From NCBI GenBank assembly GCA_046160045.1, contig JBJXGR010000014.1:10677-74676 (forward strand): a DNA stretch of 64,000 nt. Direction: 5' to 3'. The position numbers and the translations under genes were made by a program. Shown one piece after another: positions 34,794-43,200 of this stretch (position 1 is its first letter; each line of letters opens with the position of its first letter). The notes below the pieces were generated by a model. The model was not told the origin of the DNA. It saw only the letters and a program-made list of their open reading frames with translations, and did not search any database. The stretch comes from CAZGUX01 sp046160045. GTDB taxonomy: Bacteria > Acidobacteriota > Terriglobia > Bryobacterales > Bryobacteraceae.

Positions 34794-35771
34794 ATGGACT
34801 CTGTAACGCAAGCGTATTATCAGGGTGTCAACGATTACATCGCTGAAGTCACCGGATCGGCGGCGGCCGAGGCGGAAACGCAATCCATCACGCCGGAGGA
34901 AGCGGCTTACCTTCAGGGAGTCAATGACTACGCGACGGTGGTAAACGAAGCCATCGCCACCGAGAGCGCGGAGGCTGAGGTGGCTGCCAGTCCCGAAGAA
35001 GCGGCCTACTATCAGGGCATGAACGATTACGTGGCAGTGGTCAACGAAGCCATCGCCACCGAGAGTGCGGAGGCTGAGGTGGCTGCCAGTCCCGAAGAAG
35101 CGGCCTACTATCAGGGCATGAACGACTACGTGGCAGTGGTCAACGAAGCCATCGCCACCGAGAGTGCGGAGGCCGAGGTGGCTGCCAGTCCGGAGGAAGC
35201 AGCCTATTATCAGGGCATGAACGACTACGTGGCGGTCGTCAACGAGGCCATTGCTACTGAGGGCGCGGAGGCTGGGGCGGCTGCCAGTCCCGAAGAAGCA
35301 GCCTATTATCAGGGCATGAACGACTACGTGGCAGTGGTCAACGAAGCCATTGCTACTGAGGGCGCGGAGGCTGAGGCGGCTGCCAGTCCGGAGGAAGCAG
35401 CCTATTATCAGGGCATGAACGACTACGTGGCAGTCGTCAACGAGGCCATCGCCACCGAGAGTGCGGAGACTGAGACGGCTGCCAGTCCCGAAGAGGCGGC
35501 CTACTATCAGGGCATGAACGACTACGTGGCAGTCGTCAACGAGGCCATTGCTACTGAGAGCGCGGAGGCTGAGACGGCTGCCAGTCCCGAAGAGGCGGCC
35601 TACTATCAGGGCATGAACGACTACGTGGCGGTCGTCAACGAGGCCATTGCTACTGAGGGCGTGGAGGCTGAGGCGGCCGCCGGTCCCGAAGTTGCCGCCT
35701 ACTACCAGGGGATAAGCGACTACGAGGCCGCCGTGATTGAGGCCGCCGAAGCGGGCGGTTCTCAAGGGTAG
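34794..35771 (+). CDS. Tandem 33-residue YYQGMNDY repeat protein
   Basis: This is a 325-residue protein. The start ATG 34794 is preferred over ATG 34779 because GGAGGAG ends 4 nt before it. Except for about 36 N-terminal residues the protein is wholly repetitive. Eight full 33-residue units of pattern AAYYQGMNDYVAVVNEAIATE plus an acidic linker ending ASPEE follow an imperfect first copy, and a 25-residue partial copy ends the protein. Seven units are identical over the first 21 residues. Each unit reads as one long amphipathic helix and an Ala/Glu linker. It is strongly acidic with no Cys, signal peptide or transmembrane segment. Possible roles are a structural or solenoid protein, adhesin or multicopy peptide precursor; none is established. 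Confidence 0.8.
   Translation: MDSVTQAYYQGVNDYIAEVTGSAAAEAETQSITPEEAAYLQGVNDYATVVNEAIATESAEAEVAASPEEAAYYQGMNDYVAVVNEAIATESAEAEVAASPEEAAYYQGMNDYVAVVNEAIATESAEAEVAASPEEAAYYQGMNDYVAVVNEAIATEGAEAGAAASPEEAAYYQGMNDYVAVVNEAIATEGAEAEAAASPEEAAYYQGMNDYVAVVNEAIATESAETETAASPEEAAYYQGMNDYVAVVNEAIATESAEAETAASPEEAAYYQGMNDYVAVVNEAIATEGVEAEAAAGPEVAAYYQGISDYEAAVIEAAEAGGSQG
34902..35771 (+). repeat. 99-bp coding minisatellite
   Basis: Eight contiguous 99-bp units (34902-35693) and a partial ninth, all in frame. Long stretches between units are identical at the DNA level, indicating recent expansion or ongoing homogenisation. It is not CRISPR-like: there are no unique spacers and the reading frame is kept. Confidence 0.9.
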
Positions 35772-35817
35772 TCCCTGGCCTTATTAAACATCGACTTCAA
35801 ATCCAGTCTGCTCCGGC

Positions 35818-35933
35818 GTGTGGAGTGCCTGGGCTTGGCAGCGAACAGACTACCCCGGTGTGGGGTGGGTGAAACCGTCCGCGGGTGGAAGCCCGACCCG
35901 TCAGAACAGACGTGGGTCGACAGAGGGGACGGT
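35818..35933 (+). ncRNA. Structured RNA leader, possibly a truncated group II intron 5' end
   Basis: The segment begins GTGTG (35818-35822), the GUGYG consensus of group II intron 5' ends. Stems seen: ACCCC/GGGGT (35852-35856 with 35862-35866); a closing helix ACCGTCC/GGACGGT (35874-35880 with 35927-35933) around two hairpins, CGGG/CCCG (35882-35885 with 35892-35895) and GACCC-GTC/GAC-GGGTC (35895-35902 with 35909-35918, two-base bulge). Together they make a three-way junction 11 nt before the thioesterase start. No reverse transcriptase or 3' intron domains follow. It may be an intron remnant or an unassigned cis-regulatory RNA. Confidence 0.45.
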
Positions 35934-35944
35934 ACCTTTCAGTC

Positions 35945-36739
35945 GTGAGTTCAGAGCACACGAGTCCCTTTTTCAGACTGCAGGCGAGAGATCCTGCTGC
36001 CAGTGGGAAGGCGAGGTTCCGCTTGTTCTGTTTCCCCTACGCGGGAGGCGGAGCCTCGATCTTCCGGCACTGGACAGCGGAACTGCCCGCCGATCTGGAA
36101 GTGTGCGCGGTCTCGCTTCCAGGCAGGGAGGATCGCTGGAACGAGCAGCCATACCGGCACTTGGGTCCCTTGATCGAGGCGATGACCGGGGCCTTCGGGT
36201 CTTTTCTCGATGCTCCGTTCGCCTTTTTCGGGCATAGCATGGGCGCTCTGATTGCCTTTGAGCTGGCGCGCCAGCTACGGCGTTCGTATCGGACAATACC
36301 CGTTCGTCTGTTCGTTTCCGCGGCCCGGGCGCCACATCAACCCGACGCGGAACCCCCCATTCACCATTTACCCGAGCCTCTGTTCCTCAAAAGACTGCGC
36401 CACTATCAAGGCGTGCCCGGTGAAGTCTGGGACAATCCCGAATACATGAAACTCGTGCTGCCGACGATCCGGGCGGACTTCTCGATCTGTGAAACGTACA
36501 GGTACTATGCCGAGTACCCGCTGGAGTGTCCCATTTCGGCGTTCGGCGCGGACCAGGACCGCAAAGTCCGCAGGCAGGATGTGATCGGCTGGCGGAATGA
36601 GACGCAGGGCGGCTTCCAGGTGCGGATATTCCCCGGCGACCACTTTTTCTTGAAGAACTCGCGTAAGGGTTTGCTGGAAGCCATCGTTGACGATCTTTTG
36701 CCAATCCTTCGGTACCTCCGCCATGGCCAACACGCATGA
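35945..36739 (+). CDS. Type II thioesterase of the NRPS-PKS cluster
   Basis: This is a 264-residue protein. GTG 35945 is chosen because the upstream alternative (GTG 35885) lies inside the structured RNA. The alpha/beta-hydrolase TEII family is shown by FCFPYAGGGASIFRHW near the N-terminus, FFGHSMGALIAFELA (nucleophile Ser), SAFGADQDRKV (Asp) and FPGDHFFL (His). Free-standing thioesterases remove misprimed or stalled acyl groups from carrier proteins. Because no integrated thioesterase is seen in the cluster, this enzyme may also take part in release. First gene of the assembly-line operon, 142 nt before the first NRPS. Confidence 0.88.
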   Translation: MSSEHTSPFFRLQARDPAASGKARFRLFCFPYAGGGASIFRHWTAELPADLEVCAVSLPGREDRWNEQPYRHLGPLIEAMTGAFGSFLDAPFAFFGHSMGALIAFELARQLRRSYRTIPVRLFVSAARAPHQPDAEPPIHHLPEPLFLKRLRHYQGVPGEVWDNPEYMKLVLPTIRADFSICETYRYYAEYPLECPISAFGADQDRKVRRQDVIGWRNETQGGFQVRIFPGDHFFLKNSRKGLLEAIVDDLLPILRYLRHGQHA

Positions 36740-36881
36740 GTACGTTTCGACGAGTTTCTCGGGGCACGCAACAATGACGGGTCCCCTCTCGATAAAGGCA
36801 TTGAGATGTGTTTGGGTAACGACGTTGGCTCCGGCAAAAGAGAGATCTTCTGTGTCCGCGCCGGCAATGAGGGCGAACTAG

Positions 36882-39800
36882 ATGGAAGTGGATGCGTTCC
36901 TGTTTCCGATGTCGTTCGCCCAGCAACGGCTCTGGTTCCTCGACCAGATGACTCCGGGTCGGACATTCTATAACCTCGGCACGCTATTGCCGCTGTCGTT
37001 CGCGGTGGATGCCGGTGTGCTCGAGCGAAGCCTCAATGAGATCGTTCGGCGGCACGAGACCTTGCGCACGGCGTTCCGCGTGGTGGACGGGCAGCCGATG
37101 CAGGTCGTGTCTCCGGAGTTATGGGTGCCGTTGCCGGTCACGGACCTGCGCGACCGAACGGACAGGGGTGTGGAGGCGGGCAGACTGGCTATCAGAGAAG
37201 TTCGGTCTCCGTTTGATCTGAGCCAGGGACCTCTCATCCGCACCCGGCTGGTGCGGCTCGAGGAAACCGAGTACCTGCTGGTGTTGGCTCTTCACCACAT
37301 CGTCTCCGACGGCTGGTCGATGGGCGTCTTCTTCCGCGAATTGACGGCGTTGTACACCGCCTTCGCGAACGAGCAACACTCGCCCCTGCCGGACTTGCCG
37401 ATTCAATACGGTGACTTCGCGGTGTGGCAGCGGAAGCGGCTGCAAGGGCAAGTACTGGAATCACAACTCGGATACTGGAAAAAGCAACTTGCCGGTGTTC
37501 CGGTCCTGCAACTGCCCACCGACCGGCCGCGCCCGCCCATCCAGACGTTCAATGGAGCGTTTCACCCCATCCAACTCCCTCGCGTGCTCACCGAATCGCT
37601 GAGGATCCTGAGCCACCGTGAAGGCACGACGATGTTCATCACGATGCTCGCGGCGTTTCAGGCACTGCTGGGCCGCTATTCGGGACAGGACGATGTCGTT
37701 GTCGGATCGCCGATTGCCGGCCGAAACCGGGCCGAGCTTGAGGGGCTGATCGGGTTCTTCGTGAACAGCCTGGTGCTGCGCGGGGATCTGTCCGGGGATC
37801 CCACGTTCCGCGAACTGCTGGCACGGGTTCGGGAGACGGCGCTGAGCGCTTACGAGCATCAGGAAGTGCCTTTTGAAATGCTGGTGGAAGCGCTGAAACC
37901 GGAGCGCGATTCCAGCCGCAATCCGCTGTTCCAGGTGCTGTTCCAGGTGTTCAGCACGCCGCCGCCGGAGGGTGACGTGCCTCCGGGTCCCGCGATCGAG
38001 GAAGATAAAGATCCGCCGTCCGAACTGGACGGCACCCGTGGAACCGCCGTCTTCGATATGGCGCTCCACTTATGGGACGACACCCGGGAGGTAGGCGGTG
38101 GAATCGAATACTCGACCGACCTTTTCGACGCTGCCACGATCGAGCGCTTTGGCGCCCATTTTCTGAATCTCCTCGAGGCCGCGGTGTCGAATCCCGACCA
38201 GCGGCTTTCCCTGCTTTCGCTGATGGGTGAACCGGAACAGCGCCGCATCGCGATTGACTGGAATTCCACCGCTGCCGCCTATCCGTTGCATCTCCCCCTG
38301 CATCGCTTGTTCGAGGAACAGGTGGAACGTTCTCCCGGCCGGGTGGCGGCGATCTACGGCGACTCCGAGATCACATACCGGGAACTGAACCGGCAGGCGA
38401 ATCATCTCGCGCAACGCCTTCAGGCGCTGGGCGTCGGTCCGGATGTAATCGTGGCGGTCGTCATGGAGCGATCCCTGGAACTGGTCGTCGCCCTGCTCGG
38501 TACGCTCAAGGTAGGTGGAGCCTACGTGCCACTCGACCCGGCCTATCCGAGCGAGCGGCTGGCGTATATGCTTTCTGACTCCCAAGCTCGTGTTCTGGTG
38601 ACGCAGAGCTATTTGCGGACGCGACTCGCGGCGTACGAAGGCGAGGTCATCTATCTCGATCCGGGTTGGTACGAGCCGGCTGCCGAGACCGATGAAAACC
38701 CCGTCTCCGCGGTGGGCGCAGGGCATTTGGCATATGTGATCTACACCTCCGGCTCGACGGGCCGGCCGAAAGGGGTGATGATTCCCCATCGCGCGATCAC
38801 CAATCACATGTGCTGGATGCAGGAGGCCTTTCCACTCACCCCGGCGGACCGGGTTCTGCAGAGAACGCCCATCAGTTTCGACGCTTCTGTCTGGGAGTTC
38901 TACGCGCCTCTGCTGGCCGGGGCGTGCCTGGTTCTGGCGCCGCCTGGCGTTCATCTCGACACCACTCTGCTGGCGAGGGTCATCGTCAAGCACGGGATCA
39001 CGCGGCTTCAACTGGTGCCGTCCCTGTTTCGAATTCTGCTCGAGCAGGAAGAGTTCCCAATATGCAAAAGCCTGCGTCACATCTTCTGCGGGGGCGAAGC
39101 GCTCCCCACCGAACTGGGACGGCGTCTCGGGTCCATCCTCGACGCCGAACTGCATAACCTCTACGGGCCCACTGAAGCCTGCATCGACTCGGTCTACGCA
39201 ACCTACCGCGACTCGGACAGCGGCGAATTCGTGCCCATCGGCCGTCCGGTGAGCAATCTCAGGGCGTATGTGTTCGATCGCAACCAGAGGCTGGCGCCCC
39301 CGGGTGTACCCGGCGAACTGTATCTCGGCGGCACAGGCCTGGCGCGCGGATACCTGAACAACCCGGAACTGACGGCCGAGAGATTTGTGGCAAATCCGCT
39401 GCCCTTCGATGTTGAAGTCGATCCGTCCGGGAATGGCGCCGGTGGGTGTAACACCCGCGATCTGCTGTACAGGACCGGAGACCTGGTACGGTATCGCGAT
39501 GACGGCGTCCTCGAATACCTGGGACGCATAGACACCCAGGTCAAGATTCGGGGTGTGCGAATCGAACCGGGCGAAATCGAAGTAGTGCTCAGGCAGCACG
39601 ATTCGGTACGCGACGCGGTGGTCGTGGTCCGCGAAGGGGACGAGGGTCAGAGAGAAAGACGGTTGGTGGCATACCTGGTGCCCGCCGGCCCGGCGCCGGG
39701 TCCGGAGGATCTGCGCCGCTTTCTCCAGCGGCATCTGACCGACCAGATGATCCCGTCGGCGTTTGTCGTGCTCGACGCCCTGCCCCTGCTGCCGAATGGC

Positions 39801-40208
39801 AAGGTGGATCGCCGCCGCCTGCCCGCGCCCGACACGGCACGCCCCGGCCTCAACGGCTCGTATGTCGCGCCGAGGTCGGACCTGGAGCGTCGCATCAGTT
39901 CAGTGTGGCAGGAAGTCCTGGGCGTGGACCGTGTCGGTGTCGAAGACAACTTCTTCGATCTGGGTGGGCATTCGCTGCTCATGATTCAACTGCAAGGAAA
40001 ACTTCAGGAGGGGCTGAGGAATCAGATTCCGTATCCGGTTTCCATCCTCGATCTGTTCCGCTTTCCGAACGTGAGCGCGTTGGCACGGTATTTGAGTGAA
40101 CAGGAAGGAAAGGCCCCCACCTTCCGCCCCGAGCAGCAGAGGGCGGAACGGCAGAAGGCCGCGATGACCCGGCGCAGGGAGCGCCGCGAGCGAGAGGCAG
40201 CCAGATGA
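36882..40208 (+). CDS. NRPS module 1: C-A-PCP
   Basis: This is a 1108-residue protein. It starts almost directly in the condensation domain (SFAQQRLWFLDQMTPG; catalytic LHHIVSDGWSM near residue 138). The A domain (about 455-960) has YVIYTSGSTGRPKG, FDASVWEFY, NLYGPTEA, YRTGDLVRY and NGKVDRR. By-eye specificity residues read D-A-W-L-I-C-L-I-D-K, no confident match (the last part resembles Ser codes). The PCP is DNFFDLGGHSLLM with the pantetheine Ser. The C-terminal basic tail (EQQRAERQKAAMTRRRERR) looks like a docking element. It has no N-terminal docking helix, consistent with a starter position or a truncated N-terminus. ATG 36882 directly follows a TAG; GAGGG is 8 nt upstream. Overlaps the PKS gene by ATGA. 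Confidence 0.93.
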   Translation: MEVDAFLFPMSFAQQRLWFLDQMTPGRTFYNLGTLLPLSFAVDAGVLERSLNEIVRRHETLRTAFRVVDGQPMQVVSPELWVPLPVTDLRDRTDRGVEAGRLAIREVRSPFDLSQGPLIRTRLVRLEETEYLLVLALHHIVSDGWSMGVFFRELTALYTAFANEQHSPLPDLPIQYGDFAVWQRKRLQGQVLESQLGYWKKQLAGVPVLQLPTDRPRPPIQTFNGAFHPIQLPRVLTESLRILSHREGTTMFITMLAAFQALLGRYSGQDDVVVGSPIAGRNRAELEGLIGFFVNSLVLRGDLSGDPTFRELLARVRETALSAYEHQEVPFEMLVEALKPERDSSRNPLFQVLFQVFSTPPPEGDVPPGPAIEEDKDPPSELDGTRGTAVFDMALHLWDDTREVGGGIEYSTDLFDAATIERFGAHFLNLLEAAVSNPDQRLSLLSLMGEPEQRRIAIDWNSTAAAYPLHLPLHRLFEEQVERSPGRVAAIYGDSEITYRELNRQANHLAQRLQALGVGPDVIVAVVMERSLELVVALLGTLKVGGAYVPLDPAYPSERLAYMLSDSQARVLVTQSYLRTRLAAYEGEVIYLDPGWYEPAAETDENPVSAVGAGHLAYVIYTSGSTGRPKGVMIPHRAITNHMCWMQEAFPLTPADRVLQRTPISFDASVWEFYAPLLAGACLVLAPPGVHLDTTLLARVIVKHGITRLQLVPSLFRILLEQEEFPICKSLRHIFCGGEALPTELGRRLGSILDAELHNLYGPTEACIDSVYATYRDSDSGEFVPIGRPVSNLRAYVFDRNQRLAPPGVPGELYLGGTGLARGYLNNPELTAERFVANPLPFDVEVDPSGNGAGGCNTRDLLYRTGDLVRYRDDGVLEYLGRIDTQVKIRGVRIEPGEIEVVLRQHDSVRDAVVVVREGDEGQRERRLVAYLVPAGPAPGPEDLRRFLQRHLTDQMIPSAFVVLDALPLLPNGKVDRRRLPAPDTARPGLNGSYVAPRSDLERRISSVWQEVLGVDRVGVEDNFFDLGGHSLLMIQLQGKLQEGLRNQIPYPVSILDLFRFPNVSALARYLSEQEGKAPTFRPEQQRAERQKAAMTRRRERREREAAR

Positions 40209-43200
40209 ATCAGTCGGACGCATACGAGGGGATCGCCATTATTGGCATGACCGGCCGGTTTCCCCGTGCCAGGAATATCGAGGAATACTGGCACAACCTG
40301 AAGGAGGGCGTTGAGGGCATCCGGTTCTTTTCCGATGAAGAACTGACGGCGGCGGGAGTGGATGCCGCCCTGCGCGCCAACCCCGACTTTGTGGGCGCGG
40401 GAGGAGTGCTGGACGACATCGAACTGTTTGACGCCGGGTTCTTCGGGTTCAGTGCGAGGGATGCGGAGATTCTTGACCCGCAACACCGCCTCTTTCTGGA
40501 ATGCGCCTGGGAGAGTCTCGAGAATGCCGGTTACAGTCCGGACACCTACCCTGGGCTGATCGGCGTCTACGCCGGCGCGGCGATGAGCACCTATTTGTTC
40601 AACGTCTATTCGAACGTGGACCGGCTGGGCTTCATCGATCCGTTCCAGATCGCCTTGGGCAACGAAAAGGATCACCTGACCACTCAGGTCTCCTACAAGC
40701 TGAATCTGCGCGGGCCAAGCGTGGCCGTGCAGACTGCCTGCTCCACGTCGCTGGTTGCCGTGGCAATGGCTTGCCAAAGTCTGCTCGGCTACCAGTGCGA
40801 CTTGGCGCTCGCCGGCGGGGTGGCGATCAGTGCTACCGACAAAAAGGGGTACCTGTATCAGCAGGGCGGGATATCCTCGCCCGACGGGCATTGTCGAACG
40901 TTCGATGCCAGGGCGATGGGAACCGTGCCCGGCAACGGCGTGGGAATCGTCGTGCTCAAGCGGCTGACCGACGCCATCGAGGATCGCGATTCGATTCTCG
41001 CGGTGATCAAGGGATCCGCGATGAACAACGACGGCTCCTTGAAGGTCGGCTACACCGCTCCCAGCGTGGAAGGGCAAGCCCAGGTGATCGCGATGGCGCA
41101 GGCCGTGGCGGGCGTCGATCCTCGCACCATTACTTACATCGAGGCCCACGGCACCGCAACGCCCCTGGGTGATCCGATTGAAATGGCCGCGCTCAACCAG
41201 GTGTTCCAGGCTTCGACGAGCGAAACGGGATTCTGCGCCATCGGTTCGGTGAAATCGAATCTGGGGCATCTGGATCCGGCCGCCGGAGTAGCCGGCTTGA
41301 TCAAGACGGTGCTTGCACTCCACCACAGGATGCTGCCTCCAAGTCTGCACTACAGCCAGCCGAATCCCGCTATTGATTTCGCCAACAGTCCGTTTTATGT
41401 AATCACGCGGCTGACGGATTGGCAGACGGGAGAAACACCGCGGCGGGCCGGCGTGAGTTCGTTCGGCATCGGCGGAACGAATGCGCATCTCGTCCTGGAG
41501 GAAGCTCCGCAGTTGCCCCCTTCGGGCAAGTCACGGCCGTGGCAGTTACTGGTGCTGTCCGCCAGAACGGATGAGGCTCTCGACACCGCGGCGCATAACC
41601 TGGCTGCGTTCCTCAAACATCATCCCGGGCTCGACCTGGCGGATGTGGCCTACACCTATCAGGTCGGGCGCAAGGCATTCGCGCGGCGGCGGGCGCTGGT
41701 TTGCCGGACGCTCGATCCGAATGATGCGATCGGTGTGCTCGAAAGCGCCGATCCGAAACGCCTGCTGATCTCGACTACGGAGCCTAAGGACCGGCCCGTC
41801 ATCTTCCTCTTCCCCGGCCAGGGCACGCAGTACGTGAACATGGCGCGGGAACTCTATCAGGTGGAAGCGAGCTTTCGCGAGCAGGTCGATTTCTGCTCGG
41901 AAGTGCTCAAGGGCCTCCTGGGATTCGACCTGAGGGAAGTGCTGTATCCGGCGGAAGCGCACGGCGAGCGGGCAGCCCGGTTGCTGGACCAGACCGTTTA
42001 TTCCCAGCCCGTGTTGTTTGTCATTGAATACGCCATGGCGCGCTTGTGGATGGAATGGGGTGTCGAGCCTCAGGCTCTGATCGGCCACAGCATCGGAGAG
42101 TACGTCGCGGCCTGCCTGTCCGGTGTCTTCTCGCTCGAAGACGCGCTGGCGTTGGTGGCGGCTCGAGGCCGGCTGATGCAGGCCATGCCTCCCGGCGCGA
42201 TGCTGGCCGTGCCTCTGCCCGAAGCGGAAGCCGCTGAGATTGTCGGTGGGCTCCTGTCGATCGCCGCGGTGAACAGCCCGTCGTCTTCAGTGGTCTCCGG
42301 TCCGTCGGAGGAAATCGATCGCCTGGAGGCGCAACTCCGGGAATCCGGCCTTGATTGCCGGCGGCTCCGCACCTCGCATGCTTTTCATTCGTCGATGATG
42401 GATCCGATTCTGGCAACGTTTTCCGCCGAGTGTGCCTCGGTCGAGTTAAACCCGCCCAGAATTCCCTTCGTGTCCAACGTCAGCGGAACCTGGATCGCGG
42501 CGGACCAGGCCACCGATCCCGGTTACTGGACGATGCATCTGCGCCATACCGTTCGTTTTGCCGACGGGCTGAAGGAAATCGTCAAGGATCCCGACTGGAT
42601 TCTGCTCGAAGTCGGTCCCGGCCAGACACTGGCCGGCCTGGCCGCGCAGCACCCGGACCGCTCCCGGGAACAGGTCGCGCTTCCCTCCATCCGGCCCCCC
42701 AGGAGCCGGGAAGAGGACCTTCCGTTCCTGCTGCGGACGCTAGGGCGCCTGTGGGTGCTTGGGGTGCCTCTTGATTGGACGGGTTTTCACGCGCACGAAA
42801 AGCGGAGCCGGATTCCCCTTCCAACCTATCCGTTCGAAAGAGAGCGCTACTGGCTCGACATGCTGCAGCCGCCGGCGCCGGCCTCCAAAGTGCCCGTTGC
42901 CGGCAAGCGAGAAATCGGCCAGTGGTTTTACACCGCATCGTGGAAGCGCGCTCTGCCTGCCAAGGCGGCGGTGGATGTGTCTGCTTCGCGATGGCTGGTG
43001 TTCTGCGATTCCCGCGGGATGGGCGCACGGATGATCGAGCGCCTCAAGGATATGGGATGCGATGCGACCGCCGTTACGCGAGGTTCGCGCTTCTCGAAAT
43101 CGAGCGAGCACAGCTTCACGATCGACGCAGGGAACCGTAGCGACTACGACGCTCTCCTCAAAGACCTTCGATCCGCGGGCCGCACTCCGGATTTTGTCAT

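Noticed and set aside
34902..35771. Tandem 99-bp repeats as a possible CRISPR array
   Set aside because: Units are contiguous, all in one reading frame, with no unique spacers and far too long for CRISPR repeats.
35885..35944. Upstream GTG 35885 as the start of the thioesterase
   Set aside because: It would place the start inside the strongest helices of the structured RNA and add a stretch with no thioesterase similarity.
36723..36881. Possible small gene between the thioesterase and the first NRPS, on either strand
   Set aside because: Both strands read open and protein-like here (minus frame includes AGADTEDLSFAGANVV), but there is no start codon with a ribosome binding site, and the minus frame runs on only as antisense of the thioesterase.
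38070..39734. 554-codon open frame on the minus strand across the first NRPS
   Set aside because: Antisense shadow of a GC-rich coding region. The plus strand has unbroken C-A-PCP motifs, and the minus translation has no family features.
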